DNA of 64,000 nucleotides, taken from assembly GCA_963664595.2 (NCBI GenBank), contig CAXXOK010000011.1:629299-693298 (forward strand). Direction: 5' to 3'. A program made the translations under genes and the position numbers. Shown here in pieces: positions 24,298 through 35,149 of this stretch. The notes under the pieces were generated by a model. It was not told where the DNA came from. It did no database searches and saw only the letters and a program-made list of their open reading frames with translations. How positions within the stretch are numbered: the first letter of the stretch is position 1; each line of letters starts with the position of its first letter. Source of the stretch: CAXXOK01 sp963664595. Lineage in GTDB: Bacteria; Bacillota; Clostridia; Christensenellales; Aristaeellaceae.

Positions 24298-25000
24298 AGC
24301 GGTCAAAAAAAGCCTCGACTATATCGAAGCCAATCTGTCCCGGCCTATCGGCGTCCGCGATGTAGCGGATTCCGTATCCTATTCGCAGTTCTATTTTTCC
24401 AGAGAATTTGCGCGGTGCACGCACCAGACCGTTTATGATTATATTATGAAGCGGAAGGTGTCCGAATCCTGCAAGCGCCTGTTTCAGGAAAAGGTCAGGA
24501 TCGTCGATCTCGCCTTTCTGTATGGCTTCCAATCCCACGAGGTGTATACGCGGGCTTTTAAGAAGTTCTTCGGCGAGCTGCCCAGCGAGGCGGCCGCCTA
24601 CCGGCCGCTGGCCGTTTTCGAGGCGATTGATGCGCAGTATCTCTCGTTTCTGTGCACACTTCGCGCGGAAAAGCTCGGCGCGCCGCACCCCGACCTGTTT
24701 TTCGAAATCACCGGACCCGGCACCGGCGCCCCGGCCTCCCGGCTCGTCCAGCTGTCTGCCGCAAACCCGTATCAAATCGAGCAGGTGTTCCATGGCACGC
24801 CGGTTTTCGCGGAATCCAGCCGCCTGGCTTTCCGGCTGAGCGGGCTGCAAGCCCTGCTGCGCGTCCACTCCGACGATCTTTCCAGCTCCCTGCGGTACTT
24901 CAGCGATCAATATTTCAGCGCGCCCGCAATACGCGCTCCCTATATCCTGCTCAGGCATGAAAACCATTGTGTGGATATTCTGGTACCCGTCCGGCCCTGA
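24278..25000 (+). CDS. AraC-family transcriptional regulator
   Basis: A 240-residue regulator with an N-terminal AraC HTH pair (about 1-105): VKKSLDYIEANLSRPIGVRD, YSQFYFSREFARCTHQTVYD and the second helix region VRIVDLAFLYGFQSHEVYTR followed by AFKKFFGELP. The remaining about 130 residues are a C-terminal domain whose family I do not recognise with certainty. The start at 24278 overlaps the upstream gene by 20 bp, indicating coupling. Confidence 0.85.
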   Translation: MNTAVFEAVKKSLDYIEANLSRPIGVRDVADSVSYSQFYFSREFARCTHQTVYDYIMKRKVSESCKRLFQEKVRIVDLAFLYGFQSHEVYTRAFKKFFGELPSEAAAYRPLAVFEAIDAQYLSFLCTLRAEKLGAPHPDLFFEITGPGTGAPASRLVQLSAANPYQIEQVFHGTPVFAESSRLAFRLSGLQALLRVHSDDLSSSLRYFSDQYFSAPAIRAPYILLRHENHCVDILVPVRP

Positions 25001-25009
25001 GCACGCTGC

Positions 25010-25177
25010 GCTATGCGTAGGTAAAAGATGAGTAAAGCGCTTGTGCGATGATGCGTTAGCTTTTCGTCAGATTGGGGCTTGCACAACCCGAAGTAGCAGC
25101 AGCGCTGCGCCAAGGTTTCTGCAAGCCCAACCAAGAGGAAAGATGACGTGCCAGCGCATAGGGGATTGGTTCATCGC
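25010..25177 (-). repeat. Dispersed repeat R3, copy 1 (large imperfect hairpin)
   Basis: Read on the minus strand this segment aligns with 36020-36172: shared blocks include CAATCCCCT, GCGCTGCT, and CATCGCACAAGCGCTTTA. The two halves of each copy are imperfect inverted repeats, so the whole can fold into one long hairpin. It occupies the convergent gap between the AraC and EamA genes. No gene. Confidence 0.6.
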
Positions 25178-26065
25178 TTAACCAGGCTCCACATCCCCCG
25201 GCCGGGGCCTGCGTAGAATCGGGATCAGCGACTGCATTGTCACCGCCGTGATCACCAGCACAAAGCCGATAATGGCCAGCGTGCCGGGCAGCTCGCCCAA
25301 AAACAGAAACACCCAAATGGGGCTCATGATCGGCTCCACCGTCAGGATGATGGAGGCCGCCACCGGATGCGTCATTTTCACGCCTCTGGCAAACAAAAAG
25401 CTCGGCAGGCAGTACTGCAGCAGCCCCAGCGCCAGCATCGCGCCCACGCTTGCGGGATCGGGCGAGATCGTAGAATCGGTCAGCAGAAAGGGCAGTCCGA
25501 AGATGAACCCCATCCCGGTGCCGATGATCTGCCCGTCCTCGGCCTGCGTATGCTCGTTACGGCTGAGCAAAATCAACGCCGCAAAGCTGAACCCCGATAA
25601 AATCGCCAGCAAATCGCCCAGCAGGCTGTTGCCGCCCAGCTTGTCCGAAAACGCGAGTACGCAACCGCAGAACACCAGCACCGTCAGCAGGATCTCCGCC
25701 TTCGTCGGCTTGCGCTTTTGCACAACCGCCGTATACAGCAAAATCAAAATCGGCGCGATATACTGCAGCACAATGGCGTTCGCCGCCGTCGTCAGCTTGT
25801 TGGCGGCCAAAAAGAGCACCGAGGTGGTTAACATCGCCACCCCGGCCGCAATATTGTACTTGGTAAAACGAAGCTTTTCATAGGTTCCGTTGCGCCGCTT
25901 CAGCTGCCGCAGCCCCATCAGGATCGTCACGCTGATCAGCCCGCGCAGCGATGCGATCGACAACGTTCCCCATGGAATAAACTTGATCAGAACCCCGCCC
26001 GTGCTCCACAGCAGCGCGGTCGCCAGGATAATCAGATTGCCTTCAATACCAAGGCGCTTCTTCAC
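25178..26065 (-). CDS. EamA-family (DMT) transporter
   Basis: An inner-membrane drug/metabolite transporter with about ten hydrophobic segments across 295 residues in two EamA repeats. Examples: NLIILATALLWSTGGVLIKF, FTKYNIAAGVAMLTTSVLFL, VFCGCVLAF, MGFIFGLPFLL, WVFLFLGELPGTLAIIGFVL. A GTG at 26065 (VKKRLGIEGN) with a GAGGTG site 8-9 bp upstream is the likely start; upstream in-frame codons look noncoding. Substrate unknown. Confidence 0.85.
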   Translation of the reverse strand: MKKRLGIEGNLIILATALLWSTGGVLIKFIPWGTLSIASLRGLISVTILMGLRQLKRRNGTYEKLRFTKYNIAAGVAMLTTSVLFLAANKLTTAANAIVLQYIAPILILLYTAVVQKRKPTKAEILLTVLVFCGCVLAFSDKLGGNSLLGDLLAILSGFSFAALILLSRNEHTQAEDGQIIGTGMGFIFGLPFLLTDSTISPDPASVGAMLALGLLQYCLPSFLFARGVKMTHPVAASIILTVEPIMSPIWVFLFLGELPGTLAIIGFVLVITAVTMQSLIPILRRPRPGDVEPG

Positions 26066-26199
26066 GCCGGAACACCTCGATTTAATAAAATCGGCCCAGA
26101 GGATTCCGGCCGTCTCCCCTCCGGAAAACCCTGAGCCATCATAGCAGAAGCGCCAAGCAAAGCGCAAGCGTAAAATGCTCCCTCACACCCAAGCGCTTT

Positions 26200-27003
26200 C
26201 TATTCTTCCTCCGGCGGCACATCCAGCCCCAACTCTTTGGCCAGCTCCGTGGCGCGGGTCGCCGCGTCGCGGTAGCCGGAGAGCATGGAAAAGTCATTGT
26301 AGGCTCCCTGCAAATCGCCCGACGCAATCAGCGCTTCGGCGGCGGCGTAGGTTTGATCCTGGAAATAGTTTTTGCACTGGCGCGCCTGCTCCTGCGCGTC
26401 GTAGCTGTCCCCCAGCATCATGAACAGCGTCAGCGCTTCCCCGTACTGCGCCTCGCCTTTCAGCGTCGTCGCGCGGTCGTACACCTCAAAAATCAGCGCA
26501 TCCAGCCGGGCGGCCGCGTCCGCATAGTCTCCCGCGTCGCGGTAGTGCGTCAGCGCGGCTGCGTAATCCAGCTCCTCCATGGCGGCACGGGCCAGGCAGT
26601 AGGCGGCACGCCGGGGCGCGTCCTCAAACGCGCCAAGCGCCCCATACCACTCCGCCGCCTCGGCAAACGCTTCCGATTGCTCCAGCACGTAGGCGTGGCA
26701 GAAACGGTAGCGCTGCGCCCCGTACATAAAGGCCTGCGTCTGCTCAAAATACGGCTCAGCCGCGTCATAGGTGCCCTGCTCCCAGTAGGTAAGCCCCTGC
26801 GAGTAGGCGGCGTAGGTTTCCGCCTGCAGAAAATCGCCCAGCCTGCCGAAGGCCGTCGCCGCCTCGGCATAGTCCCCCTCGCCGAAAACCTTCAGCGCCT
26901 TGTTATAGGCCGCGGTCTTATCCCCGCAACCCACGGCAAGCAGGGCGCACAGGCACAGCACCACCACCACCGCCAACCGTTTTCCGGTTTTATACACGCG
27001 CAT
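26200..27003 (-). CDS. TPR-like lipoprotein
   Basis: A 267-residue lipoprotein. Signal peptide MRVYKTGKRLAVVVVLCLCALLAVGC with likely lipidated Cys26. The mature region is a run of helical tetratricopeptide-like repeats: KALKVFGEGDYAEAATAFGR, YWEQGTYDAAEPYFEQTQAF, EAFAEAAEWYGALGAFEDAP and others, spaced about 35-40 residues. Such proteins commonly serve as extracytoplasmic scaffolds. It overlaps the upstream GNAT gene by 14 bp. Confidence 0.8.
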   Translation of the reverse strand: MRVYKTGKRLAVVVVLCLCALLAVGCGDKTAAYNKALKVFGEGDYAEAATAFGRLGDFLQAETYAAYSQGLTYWEQGTYDAAEPYFEQTQAFMYGAQRYRFCHAYVLEQSEAFAEAAEWYGALGAFEDAPRRAAYCLARAAMEELDYAAALTHYRDAGDYADAAARLDALIFEVYDRATTLKGEAQYGEALTLFMMLGDSYDAQEQARQCKNYFQDQTYAAAEALIASGDLQGAYNDFSMLSGYRDAATRATELAKELGLDVPPEEE

Positions 27004-27556
27004 GAAACTCCTCCTTCAGGACGGCGTACAGCTCCACATCCCGAAACCGTCCCTTGTTGTAGATCCGCTTGCGCAGCGTGCCCTCATGGCGCATGCCCGC
27101 ATGGCGCATCACCGCGCCGCTGGCGGGGTTTTCCACCTCGTGCTGCGCCTCGATGCGGTTAAAGCCCATCTCGTCAAAGCAAAAGCCGAGCATGCCCTTC
27201 AGGGCCTCGGACATAATCCCCCGGTTCCAGTACTCGCGGCTCAGGCTATAGCCCACCTCCGCGGACCGGTACATCCGGTTCACGTTCATCAGCCCGATCG
27301 TGCCGATCACCCGGTGCTCCGCCCGCAGCTCAATCACATAGGTAAACGGCGGCGCATAGCGGTAATCCCGGATCATGTGCCGCAGCACCGACCGCGTTTC
27401 ACGGATGGAGGTGTGCGCGTCCCACAGCACATACTTGGCCACCAGAGGATCCTTGGAATACTCAAACATGTCCTGCGCGTCGCTCATGCGCGCGGGGCGC
27501 AGCAGCAGGCGCGGCGTGGTAATGGGCAGGGGCTCGAACAGCGGATCAAATAGCAT
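26990..27556 (-). CDS. RimJ/RimL-type GNAT acetyltransferase
   Basis: A 188-residue acetyltransferase. It begins ITTPRLLLRPARMSDAQDM, typical for the RimJ/RimL branch, then VIGTIGLMNVNRMYRSAEVG, YWNRGIMSEALKGMLGFCF (acetyl-CoA-binding loop) and FNRIEAQHEVENPASGAVMR, ending in a strand DVELYAVLKEEF. The substrate, possibly a protein N-terminus or an antibiotic, is unknown. It overlaps the TPR-like lipoprotein gene. Confidence 0.85.
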   Translation of the reverse strand: MLFDPLFEPLPITTPRLLLRPARMSDAQDMFEYSKDPLVAKYVLWDAHTSIRETRSVLRHMIRDYRYAPPFTYVIELRAEHRVIGTIGLMNVNRMYRSAEVGYSLSREYWNRGIMSEALKGMLGFCFDEMGFNRIEAQHEVENPASGAVMRHAGMRHEGTLRKRIYNKGRFRDVELYAVLKEEFHARV

Positions 27557-27606
27557 GGTTGGGATTTCTCCTTTTATGGAATCCAGCAGGACCCTTATTC
27601 GTTGTA

Positions 27607-28155
27607 TCAGCAGAGCTTACGATACGCCATCAGCAAGCCGATTGCCGTTTTGGCGTCGTTAAGCTCACCGCGCATCACGCGCTCCGCCGCCTCTGCAAGC
27701 GGCATACGTTCCACACACAGAAACTCGTCGTCGTCCGGATCGGGGCTGTGCTGGCTCAGCTCTGTCGCCAGGTACAGGCTCACCACCTCGGTGCAGTAGC
27801 CGGGGCTGGGCTCCATGCGGGTTAAAAACTCCATGTGTCCGGCCTTTAGCCCCGTTTCCTCCAGCAATTCGCGGTGGGCGCAGTCCAGCGGATCCTCGGC
27901 CGCGCTGTCCAGCTTTCCGGCGGGGATTTCCAGCATCAGACGATCGAACGCCGTACGGTACTGGCGCACCAGCGTAACCATGCCCTGGCTGTCCACCGGC
28001 ACAATGGCCGCGGCCCCTTTATGGTACACCAGCTCACGCAGCGCCTCTTTGCCGTTTGGCAGCCGCACGATCCGCTCGCTCACATCCACCAGCGTTCCCT
28101 CGTATTTCCGCCGCTCCCGTACAAACACCTCCGTAAGGTCCCTGTCGTTCATCAT
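27607..28155 (-). CDS. NUDIX hydrolase, ADP-ribose pyrophosphatase-like
   Basis: A 182-residue hydrolase cleaving ADP-ribose or similar nucleoside diphosphate derivatives. The NUDIX box spans about residues 80-103: G80, then E87, then R95-E96-L-L-E99-E100-x-G. An SGxC-like NTP region AIVPVDSQGMVTLVRQYR precedes it. A RxxFDRLMLEIPAGK segment is typical of ADPRase. The gap between the box Gly and Glu is one residue longer than the consensus. Stand-alone gene, divergent from the giant surface protein. Confidence 0.88.
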   Translation of the reverse strand: MMNDRDLTEVFVRERRKYEGTLVDVSERIVRLPNGKEALRELVYHKGAAAIVPVDSQGMVTLVRQYRTAFDRLMLEIPAGKLDSAAEDPLDCAHRELLEETGLKAGHMEFLTRMEPSPGYCTEVVSLYLATELSQHSPDPDDDEFLCVERMPLAEAAERVMRGELNDAKTAIGLLMAYRKLC

Positions 28156-28265
28156 CCGCGTCCCCCTTTCAGTCTATCCTTGCTATTCTACACCCGCATC
28201 GCAAACCCTTGTTGCCACCCTGCGCAGCCCCGGTCCGCCCGCGCATGCCCGGACACGCAATTTTA

Positions 28266-28294
28266 TTGACAAACTGTTACAAAAGAATTACAAT
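28266..28294 (+). promoter_or_regulatory. Strong sigma-70-type promoter of the giant surface protein
   Basis: TTGACA (28266-28271), exactly 17 bp, then TACAAT (28289-28294), about 54 bp before the ATG at 28348, which has a TAAGGAGG site 8 bp upstream. Confidence 0.8.
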
Positions 28295-28347
28295 CAAGGA
28301 TATTCAAGGGATAGATGCTGACCATTTCCATAAGGAGGAACTCCGAT

Positions 28348-31300
28348 ATGAAGAGAAAAATATCTCCGTTTCTGCACAAGGCATTTTGGCTTTTGCTGAT
28401 TGCCGTCCTCATGCTGGTTCAGCCGGCAGGCGCAACCGGGCTTACCGATGGTGAGTTGCAGGCCATGCCCATCGTCAGCATTACTTACTCTATTCAAGAA
28501 GGCGGCGAACCCCTGGTGCTGGACGCCACCCCCTCGCTGAGCCCGCTGGGCAAGGCGTATTGGGTTACGCTCCCGCCGGAAGCGTTTTTTCTACCCGATG
28601 TCGCTTACCATCACCGCCAGCGAATTTGCGCCCTATACCTTTACCCCCGCCAACGGCGAAGCGCTGGTCTACGATATCAATACTCTGGATTACAACGGCC
28701 TGTCCACGCTGATCACCGCCTACCAGAACGATGTGATGGTGGATACCTACCGCCTGTACGTGTCCACTGTGGAGGTTCCCCTGGCGGTGGAGCCCGCCGA
28801 GGTACCCGTGTATTATGTGGACGCGGACGATAATTCCAACGTCCTGCACTATGAGGTAATCACCGCCTATTACGATCAGGATAACTTCATCACCGTGGAT
28901 ACCAGCCTGGTGCCCGCCAACTATACGCTGATCAGCGAAGGCTCCGCCACCGTCACCGTAAACGAGCTGGGTCAGGCAACGCCGGAGTGGGTCACCTTCT
29001 ATTTTCAGGCGCAGACCCTGCAGGGCACGCTGAATATTTACTATCAGGATGTCTTTGGCAACAACGTCGCCACGCCGGAAACCCGCACCCTGGACCCCGG
29101 CAGCTATACCATTGATCCAGCCCCCGCCGATCTGCAGTCCGGCTATGTGCTCTCTCCGGATAGCCCCGCTTTGGCCGATGTCACCGTGGATACGCTGGGC
29201 AACACCTCCCCCGCCGCCGTCACGTTTATCTATGAGCCCGTCATCGTCACCGGGTATCTGACCGTCAATTATACCGATGAAACCGGCACGCCGCTCATCG
29301 GCTCCGAAACGCTGGAGCTCAGCGAAGGCACGCAGACTATCACCCCCCCAATTCCGCCCTCATCCCCGCGGGCTATGTGCTTTCCGCAAGCTCCCAGACC
29401 CAGTTTTCCGTCACCGTGGATTCTCAGGGCGGCGTCACGCCGGCCTATGTCACCTTTGTGTACGCGCCGGAGTATGTGGCGCCTGTAACAGGCGATCTGA
29501 TCATCTATTATACCGATCAGAGCGGCGCGCAGATCACCCAGCCCCAAACCCGCACCCTGGAGCAGGGGCAGTATACCGTAACCCCCGACGCCGCTTCCAT
29601 CCCCTCCACCTATACGCTGGCCTCCGGCACGCCCGGGGAATACACCGTCACGGTGGATGCCACCGGCACGGTGTCGCCCCTGTCCGTCACGTTTGTGTAT
29701 GAGCCTGTGCAGCAGCAGCCCGTCTCGGGCACGCTCACTGTCTACTACACGGATGAAAGCGGCAATCCGCTGTCGTCCGCCGAAACCCGTACGCTGGATC
29801 CGGGTGATTATACCGTTACCCCCGATGCCGCGATGGTACCCGACGGCTATACGCTTTCCTCCGCCTCGCAGGCCCAATATGCCGTCTCGGTGAGCAGCCA
29901 GGGCGTCGTATCCCCGGACTCCGTCACGTTCGTCTACGCGGTTGTGCAGCAGCAGCCCGCCACGGGCACGCTCACCATCCAGTATCAGGATTCCGCCTCC
30001 GGGCAGGTACTCACGTCCTCTTCCCAGTCGCTTGAAACCGGCTCCTATACCCTCTCCATTGATGAGTCAACCATCCCCTCGGGCTACTCGCTGGCCGAAG
30101 GTGCGCAGACGCAGTTTTCCGTAACCGTGGACGCCTATGGCACGGTATCCCCCGATACCATCACCTTCACGCTCACGGCGACCACCGCCCAGGGCTATAC
30201 CATCACCCCCGTGGAGCGCTATGCCGTGACCAACGCACCCGCCGTCAACCTGCGCGCCACGCCCAACTCTTCCATTTCCACCAACATCGTCTTCCCCACG
30301 GTCGAACAGGGCACGCAGGTGTGGGTGAATGGCACCTTTATCCTCAGCGACCGGGAATGGGCGTTTATCAGCTATCAGAATACGGATTGCTATGTATGGA
30401 GCTCCCTGATTGATCTGGTTTCCGATACGCCGGAAACCGCCTCGGGTACGCTCACCGTGCGCTACCTCACCGCGGACGGCACCGCCATTGCCGACGACCA
30501 GACCCTTACGCTGGAAACCGGCACCTATGAAATTTACCCCGATACCGCCCATGTACCGGACGGCTATGCGTGGGTTTCCACCACCGCCGCCGCCTACGAG
30601 GTTATCGTCGATGGAAACGGCGCAGTTTCGCCTGCATCCGTTACCTTCACCTATGCCCCGTCCACAGCCCAGGTAAACAGCGGCACGCTCACCGTCCGCT
30701 ATCTGGACACAAGCGGCGCTGCCATCGCCACCGACCAGACCCTGACCCTGGAAACCGGCGCCTATAACGTAACCCCCGATGCCGCCCATATCCCGGACGG
30801 CTATACCCTCGCCGCAAGCAGCGCCGCCTCTTATGCCGTCGTTGTGGATTCCAGCGGTTATGTGGACCCTGAGACGATTGCTTTCACCTATACCCAGGCG
30901 GCCGCCGCCGTGCAAAGCGGCACGCTCACCGTCCGTTATCTGGACGCTTCCGGCGCCGCCATCGCCGACGACCAGCTCGTTACTCTGGAAACCGGAGCTT
31001 ACACAATCACCCCCGACAGCGCCCATGTGCCGGACGGCTATACTCTCGCCGCGGGCAGCGACACCACCCATGCCGTCACCGTGGACGCAAGCGGCGTTGT
31101 GTCCCCCGCCAGCGTAACCTTCACCTATACCGCGCTGGACCTTGGCGATCCCGAGGATATCTCCGGCCAGTATTCCGATTACACCCTGCTGGGCACCACC
31201 GCCGTTACCAACGACAGCGGCGTGCGTTTCCGTTCCACGCCCACCTCCGCCTCCATCTACAATATCGTTGCTCAGGTGCCCACGGGCACCGAGGTGTGGG

Positions 31301-34300
31301 TGCACGGCTCGTTTACCAACAGCGGCAACCTGTGGGCCTATATCCGCTATAACAATACCGATTGCTATGTATGGTACAGCCTGCTGGATGTGGACGAAGC
31401 CTCCGTCCCCGTGCGGGGCACGCTCACCGTGCAGTACCGCCTCGCCGATGGCACAGAGCTTGTGGCCGATCAATCCCTGCCGCTGGAAGTCGGCACCTAT
31501 ACCATCACGCCCGACCTGATCCCGTCCGGCTACCTGCTGTCCGCCGCCTCGCCCGCGCAGGTCGCGGTCACGGTGGATTCCTCCGGCGGCGTCACCCCGG
31601 CCACGGTCACCTTTGTCTGTGAAAAAGAGCCCGCCACCGGCACGCTCACCGTGCAGTACCGCCTGGCCGACGGCAGCGAGGTAGCGGCCGATCAAACGCT
31701 GTCGCTTGCCACGGGCACGCATACCATCACCCCCGATGCTTCGCTGATCTCCGGGGAGTACGATCTGGCCGATCCCGCTTCCGCGCAGGTCACCGTTACG
31801 GTGGACGCAAGCGGCGGCGTAGCGCCCAACCCGGTCGTCTTCACCTATACGCTGGACGCCGAGGCTTCCCCGCCCGCGGATATCTCCGGCACTTACGCGG
31901 ATTACACCCCGCTGGATGTATCCGCCGTTACCAACGACACCGCGGTCAACCTGCGCTCCACGCCCAAATCCACCATCACCACCAACATCATTTCCAAGGT
32001 GCCGCTGGGCACCGCCGTATGGGTACACGGCTCGTTCACCATCGGGGACCGGATGTGGGCTTATGTGCGCTACGCCGATGTGGATTGCTACGTGTGGTAC
32101 AGCCTGCTGACCCTGAGCGAAAAGCAGGAGCCCGTTACCGGCACGCTTACCGTGCAGTACCAGACGGCCGACGGCGGCACGCTGGCGGCTGACCAGAGCA
32201 TTACCCTTGAGGAGGGTTCCTACCCCATCACCCCGGATACCTCGCTGATCCCCTCCGGGTATCTCCTGTCCGCGTCCTCCGCCTCGCAGTATACCGTCAC
32301 AGTGGATTCCACGGGGGCTGTGTCGCCCGCCTCGGTCGCCTTCGTGTATGAGCAGGAGGCCGTTTCCGGCACGCTCACCGTCCAGTACCAAAATACGGAC
32401 GGCGGCACGCTGGCCGCCAGCCAGACCCTTACCCTGGCCCCGGGCTCCCATACCGTTACGCCCGATCCCTCGCTCATCCCCTCGGGCTACGTGCTTTCCG
32501 CCGCCTCCGCTTCCCAGTACGCGGTTTCAGTGAGCGCCACGGGCGTTGTATCGCCCGCCTCGGTTGCCTTTGTGTATGAGCAGGAGGTCATCCCCGGCAC
32601 GCTGACCATCCAATACCTCGTAGGCGACGCCAACGTGATCACCCCGCAAACGCGCACGCTCACCGCGGGCACCTACACCATCAGCGTGGATGAATCGCTC
32701 ATCCCCACGGGCTATGAGCTGGCGGCGTCCTCGCCGACCTCCTATAACGTCACCGTGAGCGCCGCGGGCGTTGTGTCGCCCGCTACCGTCGTGTTCCAGC
32801 TTACGGCCTCCGAAACGGAATCCGGGCTGGAAATGTATGTCGGTTATGCCGTTACCACCACGCAGGTCGCCCTGCGCGATAACGCCAATTTTGAAGACAG
32901 CTCCATCCTCACCACGCTGGATGCCGACACCCTGCTGTATGTCAACGGCCAGGTGGATGTCTCCGGCACGGTCTGGACGGGCGCGCAAACCTACCTGGGT
33001 ACCTCCGTCATCGGCCTGCTGCCCTACGCAAGCGTGCGCACCATCACCCCCGGCGAGGCGCAAGCCTATATCAACGCCTACAACGCAGCGCATAACACGA
33101 TAACCCCCTCGCCCTCGCCCTCCCCCTCCCCTGCCCAGAGATCCGGCTATTACCTCACCCTGGGCGACGATGTGCCCCTGCGCAAGGTGCCCGGCAACCA
33201 GGCGTCCGTCGCCACCTGGCTTGCCGAAGATCAGGTGCTGTACGTCAACGAGCAGGTCTATTACGGTAACTACACCTGGGATATCGCCTACTACGGCAAT
33301 TACATCGGCTATGTCCGCGATGACCAGATCCGTGCGATGACCACGCAGGAGGTTTCCTCCTATCTGGCGTCAACCACCCCAATGGCCCCCCCGGTCGTCA
33401 CCGCGGAGCCGTACGATCCGTACGCGGATTCCAGCTACGGCTATGTCACGTCCAATTCCGTCAACTTCCGGCAATCGCCCAACGGCACGCGCATCGGCAC
33501 GCTCAATCAATATGCCTTCGGGCTGGTGCTCGGTACCCAAACCGTTAACGGCACAACGTGGTACAACATCAACCAGTCCGGCACTACCGGCTGGGTGAGC
33601 GGCGGTTACTTTACCGTGCTCAATCTCCAGGAGCTCCAGTCCTTCCTCAACTCCAGCGAGTATCTGGAGGGCATCGTCAATTCCAGCTCAGGCTCCTCCA
33701 CAACCTCCACCTCATCCACCTCCACCGGCTCCGCCACGCAGGGCCAGGTATCCTCCGTGGAGGACTGGAACGTGGGAGTCTGGCAGAATCCCTCCTCCAG
33801 CCTGAGCGCGTCCTACGAACCGTTCAACCCCTATGCCACGCCCACGGCTACCATCGCCGAGGTCACCGCCACGCCGGAGCCGACAGCCACCTTTGTGATC
33901 GGCACCATGATCCCCATCACCTATGAGGACGATACCAAGGAAACGCAAACCGGCAGCAACTGGGTGGGCCTGGTGCTGGGCGGCATCGTGCTCATCGGCG
34001 GCGCAGGCGGCGTGTACGCCTATGCCCTCACCCAGAACAAAAAACGCAAGGCCTCAGCCCGCGCGGCCGCGGCCCGGCGTTCGCAGCAGCAACAGAGCAA
34101 CGCGCAGAATAACCCCTATGCCCGCCGCGCGGCGGCAGCCCCGCCTATCGCGGGCGAGCAGCAGAAGAGCCCCTATCAGCGGCCCAACCCCTATGCCCGC
34201 CCGGAGAATACCCCGGCCAATCCGTACGCCACTCCCCAGCAGCAGGCAACGGGCCGTACCCCTAACCCCTATGCCAAGCCCCAGCAGCCTGCCGCTCCCT

Positions 34301-34581
34301 ATGCCACCCCCCAGCAGCAGGCAACAGGCCGCACGCCCAACCCCTACGCCCAGCGGACGGCCCCCTATGCCGCCCCGCAGCCGCCGCAGGCCCCGGCCCA
34401 AACGCCCGCCAACCCCTACGCGCGGCCCCAGACGCCTTCCGCCCCCACGGCCGATAGCGCCGCCCCAACCCCCGACAGCCAAACCGGCGCCGCAGCAGCC
34501 ACCCCCGACAGTAGCCAAGCCGCACCGCGCACAAGCCGCCGCAGCGACCGTTATAAAGGCCAGAACAACGACGACCTGTAA
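28348..34581 (+). CDS. Giant MucBP/SH3-like repeat surface protein, two homopolymer frameshifts
   Basis: About 2,075 residues if read through. Signal peptide at the start (FWLLLIAVLMLVQPAGA), then about 15-20 repeats of about 70 residues each following the pattern TLTVxYxxxxG, TLxxGxYxIxPD, IPxGYxL, VTVDxxGxVSPAxVTFxY, resembling MucBP-like modules. SH3-like blocks are interspersed (VNLRATPNSSISTNI, DCYVWYSLL, and two near 33160-33640). A Ser/Thr-rich spacer leads to a single transmembrane segment (WVGLVLGGIVLIGGAGGVYAY) and a basic cytoplasmic tail with repeated NPYA. No sortase motif. Frame breaks at T6 28585-28590 and C7 29343-29349 are probably sequence errors, though phase variation cannot be excluded. 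Likely an adhesin. Confidence 0.85.
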
Positions 34582-34628
34582 ACCGGCGGAGCCTTCCCCG
34601 GACGGTCCGCCGACATAGCCCAATCCCT

Positions 34629-34668
34629 GAATGGCCGCGCACCGCGCGGCCATTCCGCTTTTGTCTTT
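34629..34668 (+). terminator. Terminator of the giant surface protein
   Basis: GAATGGCCGCG (34629-34639) pairs perfectly with CGCGGCCATTC (34645-34655) and is followed by CGCTTTTGTCTTT. It begins about 50 bp after the stop codon. Confidence 0.75.
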
Positions 34669-34881
34669 ACCCCCTGCTCAACCCCCGCTTGAGTTTCCTA
34701 CCGGCCTGTTTCGGTACCTCTCTGTTCCCTCGCCGCAAAACCGTTATCTCCACTCCACCTCCGGTTGAAGTATCGGTTTTCCGCTCACTCAACGGCTGCT
34801 TGCTGTTCATCTCCCTCCCGTCTGCCCTATGCTGAACGGGCAGGGGAAGCCAACCTCTCCTGCGCAAAGGAGGGGTGACAC

Positions 34882-35046
34882 ATGAAATGGCTGACGCGGC
34901 TGAAGCCCAAAAAGCGCGGCTCCCGCAAGCCCCGTGCTTGCGGGAATCGCTTTCCAAAACCGGACCCCCTTATCAAAGAGCCCGGCTGGGACGACTTTGA
35001 CCGCCAGGACATCCATATGCTCTGGATTCTGGGCAAACGGCGGTAA
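34882..35046 (+). CDS. Small basic protein of unknown function
   Basis: A 54-residue frame from ATG 34882 to TAA 35046, with an excellent AAAGGAGGGG site 7 bp upstream. The N-terminus is highly basic (MKWLTRLKPKKRGSRKPRAC) and the C-terminus contains Trp and Asp residues (EPGWDDFDRQDIHMLWILG). No known domain. Located between the surface protein terminator and the XRE regulator, about 100 bp before that gene. The strong ribosome site is the main evidence that it is real. Confidence 0.55.
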   Translation: MKWLTRLKPKKRGSRKPRACGNRFPKPDPLIKEPGWDDFDRQDIHMLWILGKRR

Positions 35047-35149
35047 CGCCACCAAACCGAAGCGCGGACTTTTAAAAGAAGCCTGCGCCGCCACTCTGCG
35101 GACGGTTCCGCACACAGCATGAAAACCTACAAACAGGAGGAAACCGAAA

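Noticed and set aside
30067..32451. 794-codon minus-strand frame opposite the giant surface protein
   Set aside because: Gly/Arg/Val-rich and periodic only because the sense gene is repetitive.
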